Positions 1-7,315 of a stretch of DNA of 64,000 nt are shown here, piece by piece; position 1 is the first letter of the stretch; each line of letters starts with the position of its first letter. Both the position numbers and the translations under genes were made by a program. The notes beneath the pieces are model-generated. The model was given only the letters and a program-made list of their open reading frames with translations, was not told the DNA's origin and ran no database searches. Source of the stretch: Virgisporangium ochraceum (GTDB lineage Bacteria > Actinomycetota > Actinomycetes > Mycobacteriales > Micromonosporaceae); contig NZ_BOPH01000094.1 of assembly GCF_016863655.1 (NCBI RefSeq), positions 54,380 to 118,379 on the forward strand, read 5' to 3'.

Positions 1-232
1 GGTCCTCGTACTCGCGCTCCACGGCGTAGGGCGCGGTGTCGCCGCTCTCGCCGCGGCCCCGCCGGTCGTAGGTGTACACGGTGAACCGGTCGGCGAGCGC
101 GTCGGCCAGGGCGTCGTTCGGACCGTTGCCGCGGTAGCACATCGCACCGTCGACGAGGATCAGGGCAGGGCCGGAACCTTTGCGTTCGAAGGCGATCCGC
201 GTTCCGTCGGCGGAGGTGAGGTACTCGGTCAC
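1..232 (-). CDS. alpha/beta hydrolase, N-terminal part (cut by window edge)
   Basis: The minus strand reads a protein beginning VTEYLTSADGTRIAFERKG and continuing to YDRRGRGESGD, the usual alpha/beta hydrolase beta-strand/turn pattern preceding the nucleophile elbow. The nucleophile and the rest lie outside the window. I place the start at GTG 232 because AGAAAGG sits about ten bases upstream. An ATG at 273 gives only a 14-codon frame. It is the third gene of a minus-strand operon behind an ArsR-like regulator and an SRPBCC protein, a common actinobacterial grouping. The substrate cannot be told. Confidence 0.85.
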   Translation of the reverse strand, partial: MTEYLTSADGTRIAFERKGSGPALILVDGAMCYRGNGPNDALADALADRFTVYTYDRRGRGESGDTAPYAVEREYED

Positions 233-269
233 GTCGAAGACCTTTCTGGGACGGGCGTGAGCGCGGTCG

Positions 270-983
270 TCATGTGAGTGCTCCGTCGAGCCAGTGCTGC
301 CAGTCGGATTCGGTGTCGTCGCCGGCGAACACGTGGTGGGCGGCGATCATCCGGCCGCCGAAGCCGCGCAGGAACCGGTACAGCGCGTGGGGGGTGCGCA
401 CACCGAGGGTGTCGCGGTTCTCGAAGTACACGGTTCCAACGGCGGAGGGTATTCCCCGGCCGGCCAGGCTTACGCCGTCTCCTCTCCTTCGCAACGCGAC
501 CGAGAGCGAGTGCCAGGCGGCCTCCCACTCGACGACGGCCGGGCCGAAAACCGTGACGGGACGGGCGGTGCGGCCGGCGAAGTGGTGGAGATACTCGACG
601 AGCGTGCGGTGGAACATGGCGTTGCCGAACGTCATCGCGTCGTACTCGGCCTCCCAGTCGTCGCCGGGGAGGAAGCCGCTCGTGACCGTGCGGATGACGG
701 TGCTGCCGTTGGCGCGGCCCTCGATGAGGAACTCGAACGCGACGAAGCGGCCGTCTTCTGCCGGGTCGCTGGCGTAGGCGAGCCTCGCGTTCGGCTCCCA
801 GGCGGTGACCCGGTGCTCCGGCGTGTAGTCGCCGAACGCCGTGCGCACGGTCCTTCCGGGCTCGACCTCGGAGCGGCCCATGAACCAGGAGTCGATGCCG
901 GGTCCGGTGGCGATGGCGTCCCAGACCTGCTCGGGCGTGGCGTCGACGGTCAGGTCGGTCTCGTTGCTGAAGTCCCTACTCAT
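270..983 (-). CDS. SRPBCC (AHSA1-like) domain protein
   Basis: This 237-residue protein opens with the hallmark of activator-of-Hsp90-like START/SRPBCC proteins: LTVDATPEQVWDAIATGPGIDSWF, read here in two overlapping pieces (LTVDATPEQVWDAIATG, then PGIDSWFMG). The first ~145 residues make the hydrophobic-cavity fold. The remaining ~90 are a second, shorter segment that may be a degenerate second copy (inference). Its ATG at 983 overlaps the last codons of the ArsR-like gene by 8 bases, so the two are probably translationally coupled. ArsR-SRPBCC pairs are widespread in actinomycetes. The ligand is unknown and no catalytic role is implied by sequence alone. Confidence 0.85.
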   Translation of the reverse strand: MSRDFSNETDLTVDATPEQVWDAIATGPGIDSWFMGRSEVEPGRTVRTAFGDYTPEHRVTAWEPNARLAYASDPAEDGRFVAFEFLIEGRANGSTVIRTVTSGFLPGDDWEAEYDAMTFGNAMFHRTLVEYLHHFAGRTARPVTVFGPAVVEWEAAWHSLSVALRRRGDGVSLAGRGIPSAVGTVYFENRDTLGVRTPHALYRFLRGFGGRMIAAHHVFAGDDTESDWQHWLDGALT

Positions 984-1548
984 GGGGCACCGGGTGGACG
1001 GCGACCACCAGCCGGTAGGCCCGCCCGTCGTCGTCGTGGTAGCGGCTCACCAGGTTCGTGACCGCCTCGGCCAGGTCGGCGGCGAAGGCCGCCCGCTCCC
1101 GCGGCGATGCGAACCGCACCTCCCCGTCGATGCCGAACGTGGCGACCGGCTTGCCGGCCTTCGTGGCGCCGGTGATGAGCGCACCGACGTCGCGGACGAG
1201 CCGCGCCGCGAGCGCGAGCAGCCAGCGGGCGGAGAGGCGGTCGGGCGCCCTGTCGGGGTCGGGGGCGACCTCCTTGAGGACGGCGGGGGAGATGACATAG
1301 CTGGCGGCCGTGGCCCGCAGGACCCGCTCTGTCATGTTGCCCTTGCGCCGCTCCTCGACCAGCTCGACGAGGCCGTGCTTCTCCAGCTCGCGGAGGTGGT
1401 AGTTCACCTTCTGCCGGGGCAGGCCGACGGCGGTGGCGAGTGCGGTGGCGGACAGCGGCTCCACGAGCGCGGCGAGCAGCCGGCTCCGCATCGGATCGAG
1501 CGACACCCCGGCCGCGACCGGATCCTCGATGACGGCAACGTCGAACAT
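976..1548 (-). CDS. ArsR-like winged-helix transcriptional regulator
   Basis: About 190 residues. The N-terminal winged helix reads DPMRSRLLAALVEPLSATALATAVG followed by LPRQKVNYHLRELEKHGLVEL, quoted in two parts; this is the HTH_20/ArsR pattern. It lacks visible metal-binding cysteines, so it is probably not a metal sensor. The frame stays open far upstream through low-complexity DNA. I choose ATG 1548 because the conserved domain starts ~15 residues later and upstream composition is repeat-like. The stop overlaps the SRPBCC gene start. A 10-bp perfect inverted repeat lies just upstream and is a likely autoregulatory operator. Confidence 0.8.
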   Translation of the reverse strand: MFDVAVIEDPVAAGVSLDPMRSRLLAALVEPLSATALATAVGLPRQKVNYHLRELEKHGLVELVEERRKGNMTERVLRATAASYVISPAVLKEVAPDPDRAPDRLSARWLLALAARLVRDVGALITGATKAGKPVATFGIDGEVRFASPRERAAFAADLAEAVTNLVSRYHDDDGRAYRLVVAVHPVPHE

Positions 1549-1562
1549 GTCGTCGACGGTGT

Positions 1563-1604
1563 CACCGACAAATCTGATTGTCAAGACAGCTTGTTTTGTC
1601 GGTG
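1563..1604 (-). promoter_or_regulatory. inverted-repeat operator of the ArsR-SRPBCC operon
   Basis: CACCGACAAA at 1563-1572 is mirrored exactly by TTTGTCGGTG at 1595-1604. The half-sites are 32 bp apart start to start, close to three helical turns. A TTGACA hexamer on the minus strand (1584-1579) lies between them. The site ends 15 bp before the regulator start, which fits autoregulation (inference). Confidence 0.55.
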
Positions 1605-1613
1605 GGCCGCTCG

Positions 1614-1694
1614 CGCGCCGATCTTGCAGTGGTGGCCGGGACGAATGGGGTCTCGGCGGGGCAAATGGGCGGCCGTGAGTGCAAGATCGGCGCG
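1614..1694. repeat. palindromic intergenic repeat, copy 1 (diverged)
   Basis: CGCGCCGATCTTGCA at 1614-1628 is mirrored by TGCAAGATCGGCGCG ending at 1694. The inner arms (GTGGTGGCC against GGCCGTGAG) pair only partly, and the loop is about 33 bases. A near-perfect copy of the same arms lies at 15168-15245, so this is a dispersed palindromic element rather than a chance hairpin. Confidence 0.7.
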
Positions 1695-2141
1695 GGAGCG
1701 GCGTGGCGGCGGGCGGGGAGGGCGTGGTGGCGGGCGGGGCCGGCGGAGTGCGGCGGCCGGAGGGGGTCGTGGCGGCGGGCCGGGAGCGGCGGGCGGAGGT
1801 GTGGCGGCGGGCTGGAGTGGCGGCGGGGCCTGCGGGGTGGCGGCGTGGTGGCGGGCTGGGCGTGGCGACGGGCTGGGCGCGCGGGGCGGAGGTGTGGCGG
1901 CAGGGTGCCGGGTAGAGGCGCGGCTGCGGTAGGGGCGGCGGGCAGAGCGCGCGGGCAGAGCGCGCGGGCAGGGTACGGCGGGCCGTCGGGGTGCTTCTTG
2001 ATCGCCGTCCGCGGAAAGAAGGTGGAGCCACGCTCCAGGTTGCTTCCTGGGATCGCGATCTTGGCAGAGCGTGGCGGAGCGCGGAGCGCGGAGCGCAGCG
2101 CGTGGCGGAGCGCGGAGCGGTGGCGGCGAGCGGTGGTGGTG
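1695..2141. other. gene-free purine/G-rich low-complexity stretch
   Basis: No convincing gene. The plus strand is built from short imperfect repeats of GGCGGGC, GGTGTGGCGGC and GCGGAGCGCGGAGCG units, with almost no thymine. Open frames in it are products of composition: they have no ribosome binding site, no domain and translate to Arg/Gly/Ala repeats in every frame. The extreme strand asymmetry could favour unusual DNA structures (inference). Confidence 0.7.
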
Positions 2142-3380
2142 TCAGAGGGCGTCGTCCAGTAGTGGGGCCAGATCGCCTCGTGCGATTACCTCGACGGTGT
2201 CGAGCGCCAGCCACGATGCCAGGGTCCGCAGCTCCTCCGCCAGTTCCGCGGCCACCTCCCCGGTCGCCCGTCCGGGTTCGGCGTGGGCGGCCTGCACGAG
2301 GAGCGTCCCGTGGGGGCGGTCGGCCTTCAGGTCCACACGGGCCACGAGCTCGTCACCCAGCAGGAAGGGCAGCACGTAGTAGCCGTACGCGCGTTTCTCG
2401 GGCTTCACGTACAGCTCGAAGCTGTGCCGGAAACCGAACAGGCGCTCGACCCGGTCGCGTTCGAAGAGGAGGGAGTCGAACGGGCAGAGCAGGGTGCGGG
2501 CCCGCACCGGGCCGCTCGGCACGCCGGCCGTCGGCACGTAGGCCTGGTCGCGCCAGCCCTCCACGCGCACGGGTTCCAGCGAACCGGCCTCGACCAGTTC
2601 GGCGATGCGGGCACGGATCACCGGCGCCCGCACGTGGGTGATCACCGTGGAGACGAAGAAGTAGTAGCCGATCTCCTTGGCGGTCGCCACCCCGAGGGCG
2701 GTGGCCGCGTGCAGGACCATCGCCCGCTGCGCCTCCTCCTCGGTAGGGGTCGGCAGGGCCAGGACGTCGGCCGGGATCACGCGTTCGGTGAGGTCGTACT
2801 GGCGCTGGCTGTTCTTCCGGCCGGCTGCGGCCAGCCGCCCGCAGTTGAAGAGGCCGTCGAGGGCTGACTTGCCGTCGGACAGGCTGTCCCACAGCACCGT
2901 CGACTCCGCGTACCGGCTGAGGTCGCGTTCGCGGCGGGCGGGGTCGGCGAGTTCGGTGAAGGTCAGCGGGCCGCGGTGGTCCACTTCCGATTGGACCGCG
3001 TGCAGGTAGCCCGGTCGCTCCCGGTCCAGCCGCTCGACGAGACCCAGCCACCACTTGCTCTTCTCGTACCGGTCCATCTGCCAGCGCACCAGCGGGTGGA
3101 ACTCGATCGGCAGGATCGACGCCGCGTGTCCGAAGTACTCGAACGCCTCATGGCGTTTGTACATCAGGTCGTCGAGCAGGCGCGTGGGGTACGGGCCGAG
3201 CCGCGAGTACAGCGTCAGGTACTGCGCGCGCACGAGCACGGTGACCGCGTCGATCTGCACCGCGCCCAGCCGGCGCACCACGTCCCGTAGATGTCTCGAC
3301 GTCGGCCTGGCCGGCCGCGCCCTGCCGAAACCCTGCGCGTGCAACGCGATCCTGCGCGCCTGCGGCCCCGAGATGTCCAT
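2142..3380 (-). CDS. YcaQ-like winged-helix DNA glycosylase family protein
   Basis: This 412-residue protein begins MDISGPQARRIALHAQGF and carries the family signature LGAVQIDAVTVLVRAQY, whose QID triad matches the QxD catalytic motif of YcaQ/AlkX interstrand-crosslink glycosylases. Further conserved blocks are DDLMYKRHEAFEYFGHAAS, the central FVSTVITHVRAPVIRARI helices and LLCPFDSLLFERDRVERLFGF. The role would be base unhooking at crosslinked or alkylated purines. ATG 3380 is the first start whose sequence matches the family; the frame extends farther into dinB antisense. It lies 10 bp downstream of dinB on the same strand, making a two-gene DNA-repair unit. Confidence 0.85.
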   Translation of the reverse strand: MDISGPQARRIALHAQGFGRARPARPTSRHLRDVVRRLGAVQIDAVTVLVRAQYLTLYSRLGPYPTRLLDDLMYKRHEAFEYFGHAASILPIEFHPLVRWQMDRYEKSKWWLGLVERLDRERPGYLHAVQSEVDHRGPLTFTELADPARRERDLSRYAESTVLWDSLSDGKSALDGLFNCGRLAAAGRKNSQRQYDLTERVIPADVLALPTPTEEEAQRAMVLHAATALGVATAKEIGYYFFVSTVITHVRAPVIRARIAELVEAGSLEPVRVEGWRDQAYVPTAGVPSGPVRARTLLCPFDSLLFERDRVERLFGFRHSFELYVKPEKRAYGYYVLPFLLGDELVARVDLKADRPHGTLLVQAAHAEPGRATGEVAAELAEELRTLASWLALDTVEVIARGDLAPLLDDAL

Positions 3381-3390
3381 CCCACGCAGG

Positions 3391-4578
3391 CTAGTCCGGC
3401 AGCAGCGGCACCGCAGGGGCAAGGTCGCGGCCCACCATCGCCGCCCGGGTGACCGCGCGCGAGCCGAACCGGTCACGGACCGCGTCGACCGCGGCGTCGA
3501 GGCTCGTGCCGGCGTGGGCGTCGAGGGGCAGGGCCAACTGGACCGCGCTGTCGTCGTCGAGGTTGCTCACCGCGACGCCGACGAGCGTGATGCCGTGCTC
3601 CTCGATGAGCGGACGGGCGGCCACCAGGAGGCGGCGGGCAGCGTCGAGCACCGTCGGCGTGTGCGAGGTCGCCTGCACGAGCGTGTGCGACCGCGTGACC
3701 CGCGTGCGGTAGTCGTGGAAGCGCAGCCGGATGGTGACCGTGTGCCCCACCCGGTGGGCGGCCCGCATCCGCCGGGTCACCCGGTCGACCAGCGCGGCCA
3801 GGATCGCCTCCAGTTCGGCCTGCGAGCGCGGACGTCGTCCGATCGCCGCCTGCGCACCCATCGACCGCCGACGGCGGCCGACCTCGACGCGGCGCGGGTC
3901 CTTCCCGGTGGCCAGCGCGTGCAGGTGCCGGCCCGTGTGCGCGCCCAGCATCGAGACCAGCGCCGCCAGCCCCACGTTGGCGACCCGGCCGACCGTGACG
4001 ATGCCCCGCTCGCGCAGCTTGCCGGCCGTGACCGGCCCGACGCCCCACAGCCGCTCGACCGGCAACGGGTGCAGGAACTCGAGCTCGCCGTCGGGCGGCA
4101 CGAGGAGCAGCCCGTCGGGCTTCGCGACGCCGCTGGCCACCTTGGCCAGGAACTTGGTGCGGGCCACCCCGACCGTGATGGGCAGACCGACCCGCTCACG
4201 CACGTCTCGCCGCAGCTTCTCGGCGATCCCGACGGGCGGCCCGGCGATGCGACGCAGCCCGCCCACGTCGAGGAACGCCTCGTCGATCGACAGGCCCTCG
4301 ACCATCGGCGTGGTGTCGCGGAACACCTCGAACACCGCCCTGCTGGCCGCGGAGTAGGCCGACATGCGCGGCGGCACCACGACCGCGTGCGGGCACAGGG
4401 CCATCGCCTGCCGCCCGCCCATCGCCGTGCGGACCCCGCGCGCCTTCGCCTCGTAGCTGCAGGCGAGCACGACCCCGCCGCCGACGATGACCGGCCGGCC
4501 GCGCAGACGCGGATCGTCGCGCTGCTCGACGGACGCATAGAAGGCGTCGAGGTCGGCATGCAGGATCGACGCGTCCAC
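3391..4578 (-). CDS. dinB: DNA polymerase IV (Y-family translesion polymerase)
   Basis: 395 residues with the full Y-family palm: ILHADLDAFYASVEQ with catalytic Asp9 and steric-gate Phe13/Tyr14, ACSYEAKARGVRTAMG, and the second carboxylate motif SIDEAFLDV at 97-105. The helix-hairpin-helix thumb includes LWGVGPVTAGKLRERGI, and the little finger follows. The C-terminus, TRAAMVGRDLAPAVPLLPD, does not end in a standard beta-clamp box. GTG 4578 is the only start consistent with the conserved N-terminus. No canonical GAAC-N4-GTTC LexA box was found upstream, so SOS control is not supported by sequence. Confidence 0.93.
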   Translation of the reverse strand: MDASILHADLDAFYASVEQRDDPRLRGRPVIVGGGVVLACSYEAKARGVRTAMGGRQAMALCPHAVVVPPRMSAYSAASRAVFEVFRDTTPMVEGLSIDEAFLDVGGLRRIAGPPVGIAEKLRRDVRERVGLPITVGVARTKFLAKVASGVAKPDGLLLVPPDGELEFLHPLPVERLWGVGPVTAGKLRERGIVTVGRVANVGLAALVSMLGAHTGRHLHALATGKDPRRVEVGRRRRSMGAQAAIGRRPRSQAELEAILAALVDRVTRRMRAAHRVGHTVTIRLRFHDYRTRVTRSHTLVQATSHTPTVLDAARRLLVAARPLIEEHGITLVGVAVSNLDDDSAVQLALPLDAHAGTSLDAAVDAVRDRFGSRAVTRAAMVGRDLAPAVPLLPD

Positions 4579-4648
4579 GACGCAGATGATCGCACACCTG
4601 TTCTAATTCGTCACGAAGATCTGCAACATTCCTGCACGTCGATGTTTA

Positions 4649-4707
4649 TTGACTTGTCGGACACGCGTTCCTAATGTCCGAGGAAAGGCCTTTCCTCAGG
4701 CATTTCA
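4649..4707 (+). promoter_or_regulatory. pectate lyase promoter with palindromic operator (pelA)
   Basis: A sigma-70-type promoter reads TTGACT (4649-4654), a 17-base spacer, then TAATGT (4672-4677). The perfect 18-bp palindrome GAGGAAAGGCCTTTCCTC (4680-4697) begins two bases after the -10, so it covers the transcription start, ideal for repression. Three bases beyond GGAAAGGCCTTTCC comes GGCATTTCA (4699-4707). The same two blocks with the same spacing occur before the opposite-strand lyase at 8911-8936. Confidence 0.7.
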
Positions 4708-4787
4708 CCTCATCGAGCAGCCCATTGAGCAGCCTGGAACCCGCCTGTTCCAGCGCTTCCGCTTGCGTGCCCCCGAGGAGGACACCC

Positions 4788-5795
4788 GTGAGACGAACCA
4801 TCGCCGCGTCCGCCGCTCTCGCGCTCGTCGCGGCGGGCCTCGCCCTCCACCCGCCCGCCGCGGCCGCGGCCGACTCCGCGCCGACCGGCTTCGCCGCCGT
4901 GAACGCGTTGGGGCAGAACGGAACCACCGGCGGCGCCGGTGGACCGACGGTCACCGTCACCAACGCCACCGACTTCATCGCCGCGATCGTCGCCACCGGG
5001 CCGCGCGTCGTGCGGGTACAGGGGACCATCACGCTGCCGACCGGCACCAGCGACGGCATGTACAACGTGTCGTCCGACAAGACCATCATCGGGGTCGGTG
5101 CCACGGCCCGGATCCAGGGCGGCGGGCTGACCATCGGCCCGCCCGTGAACGACAACGTGACCTCGCCACCGGCGAACGCGGTCCACAACATCATCATCCG
5201 GAACCTGTCGTTCTCCGGCGCGACCGACGACGCCATCAACGTGCAGATGTTCTCGCACCACATCTGGATCGACCACAACGACCTGTGCTGCGGCGACGAC
5301 GGCCTGGTCGACATCAAGCGCGGCTCCGACTTCGTCACCGTGAGCTGGAACCGCACCCACGACCACGACAAGACGTACCTGCTCGGCCACGACGACGACA
5401 ACGCCGCCCAGGACGTCGGCCGGCTGCGCGTCACCTACCACCACAACTTCATGGACGGCTCCGACCAACGCAACCCGCGCGTGCGCTTCGGCGAACCAGT
5501 ACACGTCTACAACAACTACTGCCGCAACGCGAGCTACTGCGTCGCGTCGGCGATGGACGCCGGCCTCGTGGTCGAGAACAACGTCTTCGAGAACGTGAAC
5601 AACCCCGGCCGCGTCGACTTCAGCGGTGACCTCGGCCGGCTCGTCGCCCGCGGCAACATCCTCATCGACACCAACCACGAGATCGAGACCCGGGGAACGG
5701 TCGTCGAGCCGCGGACCTACTACGCCTACACCCTCGACGCGGCGTCCGCCGTGCCGACCATCGTGCCGGCCGGTGCCGGAGTGGGGAAGATCTGA
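4788..5795 (+). CDS. secreted pectate lyase, polysaccharide lyase family 1 (pelA)
   Basis: 335 residues. A Sec signal (RRTIAASAALALVAAGLAL, then AAAAA-DS) is followed by the PL1 parallel beta-helix starting GFAAVNALGQNGTTGGAGG. Calcium-site carboxylates appear in DDAINVQMFSHHIWIDHND and DGLVDIKRG, and the catalytic-arginine region is RNPRVRFGEPVHVYNN. It cleaves polygalacturonate by Ca-dependent beta-elimination outside the cell. I choose GTG 4788 because GAGGAGGA lies six bases upstream and it leads straight into the signal peptide; an earlier in-frame ATG at 4674 lies within the -10 box. It is followed after one base by a second lyase, so the two form an operon. Confidence 0.93.
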   Translation: MRRTIAASAALALVAAGLALHPPAAAAADSAPTGFAAVNALGQNGTTGGAGGPTVTVTNATDFIAAIVATGPRVVRVQGTITLPTGTSDGMYNVSSDKTIIGVGATARIQGGGLTIGPPVNDNVTSPPANAVHNIIIRNLSFSGATDDAINVQMFSHHIWIDHNDLCCGDDGLVDIKRGSDFVTVSWNRTHDHDKTYLLGHDDDNAAQDVGRLRVTYHHNFMDGSDQRNPRVRFGEPVHVYNNYCRNASYCVASAMDAGLVVENNVFENVNNPGRVDFSGDLGRLVARGNILIDTNHEIETRGTVVEPRTYYAYTLDAASAVPTIVPAGAGVGKI

Positions 5796-5796
5796 C

Positions 5797-6759
5797 ATGG
5801 AGCGTAGGACCCTCGGAAAGCTCGCGGCGCTGTCGGCCGTGGCCGGCTCCCCGCTGCTCGCGGCCACGCCGGCCGCCGCCGCCGAGACCAGCCCGCGCGG
5901 ATTCGCGTCGCTGAACACGTTGGGGCAGAACGGAACCACGGGTGGTGCCGGCGGCCGCACGGTCACCGTGTCGACCACCGACCAGCTGCTCGACGCCATC
6001 GACAGCACCGAGCGGCTCGTCATCCAGGTGCAGGGCCGCATCCGGATCGAGAGCAAGAAGGGCGTCCGTCCGAACAAGACGGTCATCGGGCTGCCCGGTG
6101 CCGAGATCACCGGCGGCGGCCTGGACTTCTACCGGTCGTACAACGTGATCGTGCGGAACATCCTGTTCACCGACGCCGAGGACGACGCCATCAACGTCGG
6201 CCAGAACTCGCACCACATCTGGATCGACCACAACACGTTCCGCGGCGCTGTGGACGGCTCGGTCGACATCGTCCGGGGCGCCGACTACGTCACCGTCAGC
6301 TGGAACCACTTCGACCGCTCCGACAAGAGCATGCTGATCAGCCACTCCGACGGCGCCGCCGGCACCGACGTGGGTCACCTGAAGGTGACCATCCACCACA
6401 ACTTCTTCGACCACAGCCGCCAGCGGCACCCGCGTGTGCGCTTCGGCGAGCCCGTGCACGTCCTCAACAACTACTTCCTCGGCAACGACCTCTACGCGGT
6501 GGCGTCGACGGAGAACGCGGGCGTGCTCGTCGAAGGCAACTACTTCGAGGACGTGCCGTACACGGTGTACTCGGCGAGCGGCTACGCCGACAGCGGCCCG
6601 GGCCGGGCCGTCGCGCGGAACAACATCTTCGTGCGGTCGGGCACGCCGGAGCTCGCGGGCTCGGTGGTCGAGCCGCGGACCTACTACCCGTACACAGTGG
6701 ACAGTCCGGCCGGCATCCCGGCGGCGGTCCGCGCCGGCGCCGGCGTCGGCCGTATCTAG
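5797..6759 (+). CDS. secreted pectate lyase, polysaccharide lyase family 1 (pelB)
   Basis: 320 residues with an N-terminal signal (LGKLAALSAVAGSPLLA, ending TPAAAAE) and a PL1 beta-helix beginning GFASLNTLGQNGTTGGAGG. Conserved blocks are DDAINVGQNSHHIWIDHN, DYVTVSWNHFDRSDKS and RHPRVRFGEPVHVLNNY. It is a clear paralogue of its neighbour but has shorter loops, lacking the PPVNDNVTSPP-type insert near residue 115 of the upstream enzyme. ATG 5797 starts one base after the upstream stop, with GGGGAAG nine bases before it, so it depends on the upstream promoter. The pair may differ in preference for methyl-esterified substrate (inference). Confidence 0.92.
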   Translation: MERRTLGKLAALSAVAGSPLLAATPAAAAETSPRGFASLNTLGQNGTTGGAGGRTVTVSTTDQLLDAIDSTERLVIQVQGRIRIESKKGVRPNKTVIGLPGAEITGGGLDFYRSYNVIVRNILFTDAEDDAINVGQNSHHIWIDHNTFRGAVDGSVDIVRGADYVTVSWNHFDRSDKSMLISHSDGAAGTDVGHLKVTIHHNFFDHSRQRHPRVRFGEPVHVLNNYFLGNDLYAVASTENAGVLVEGNYFEDVPYTVYSASGYADSGPGRAVARNNIFVRSGTPELAGSVVEPRTYYPYTVDSPAGIPAAVRAGAGVGRI

Positions 6760-6771
6760 TCGGTCCACCAC

Positions 6772-6805
6772 CGGGGGTACCTTCCATCCATGGGAGGTAC
6801 CCCCG
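6772..6805. terminator. hairpin after pelB spanning the GNAT start codon
   Basis: CGGGGGTACCT (6772-6782) pairs perfectly with AGGTACCCCCG (6795-6805), and inner bases CCAT/ATGG extend the stem almost to the tip. There is no U-tract. It sits 13 bases after the pelB stop and holds the GNAT initiation codon (6790) in its loop, so it could end pel transcription, hide the GNAT start, or both. Confidence 0.5.
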
Positions 6806-7272
6806 TTCTCGCTGAGCTGACCGACGGTGTCGTGCTGCGCCGGGCGCACGTCGACGACCTGCCGACCCTGGTGCGGCTGCTGGTCGCCGACCAGCTCGGC
6901 GCGCGGCGCGACAGCGCCGACGACCTCGCGCCGTACGAGCGGGCCTTCGCGGCCATCGACGCCGACCCGGCACAGCTCCTCGTCGTGGCTGCGACCGGCG
7001 ACCGGGTCGTCGGCATGTTCCAGCTGACTGTCATCCCCGGCCTCGCGCGTCGCGGCGCGCGCCGGGCCCAGATCGAGGCGGTGCGGGTCGCGGAGGACCT
7101 GCGGAGCCGGGGCCTCGGTGCGGCGATGATGCGATGGGCGGTCGACGAGGCACGCCGCCGGGGCTGCGCGCTCGTGCAGCTGACGTCGGACCGCACGCGC
7201 CTCGACGCGCACCGCTTCTACGAGCGGCTCGGGTTCGTGCGCTCGCACGAGGGGTTCAAGCTGACGCTGTGA
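6790..7272 (+). CDS. GNAT family N-acetyltransferase
   Basis: 160 residues matching the GNAT fold: an N-terminal LRRAHVDDLPTLVRLL region, beta-strand 4 reading AQIEAVRVAEDLRSRGLGAA with the R/Q-x-x-G-x-G/A acetyl-CoA pyrophosphate loop (RSRGLGA), and a C-terminal LDAHRFYERLGFVRSHEG motif. The acceptor is unknown; close relatives are annotated broadly as small-molecule or aminoglycoside-like acetyltransferases. Its ATG lies inside a strong hairpin and no clear ribosome binding site is exposed, which may limit translation. It sits between pectate lyase genes but shows no functional link to pectin. Confidence 0.85.
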   Translation: MGGTPVLAELTDGVVLRRAHVDDLPTLVRLLVADQLGARRDSADDLAPYERAFAAIDADPAQLLVVAATGDRVVGMFQLTVIPGLARRGARRAQIEAVRVAEDLRSRGLGAAMMRWAVDEARRRGCALVQLTSDRTRLDAHRFYERLGFVRSHEGFKLTL

Positions 7273-7302
7273 GGAGGGCCGGAACGTTACCGGCCCTCCT
7301 CA
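7270..7302. terminator. bidirectional terminator between GNAT gene and pelC
   Basis: A perfect 13-bp stem, TGAGGAGGGCCGG (7270-7282) with CCGGCCCTCCTCA (7290-7302), has a 7-base loop. It starts on the GNAT stop codon and ends 13 bases before the convergent pelC stop, so it can serve both strands. Confidence 0.75.
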
Positions 7303-7315
7303 CACGTGAACGAGC

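Noticed and set aside
1578..2162. Several open frames in the G-rich tract
   Set aside because: Low-complexity translation, no ribosome binding site, frames open on both strands because T and A are scarce.
4560..4625. LexA/SOS box upstream of dinB
   Set aside because: GAAT...GAACAGG is present, but no GAAC-N4-GTTC palindrome, so SOS control cannot be claimed.
4674..4787. Longer N-terminus for pelA from ATG 4674
   Set aside because: That ATG is within the -10 hexamer TAATGT; the GTG at 4788 has GAGGAGGA and leads directly into a signal peptide.
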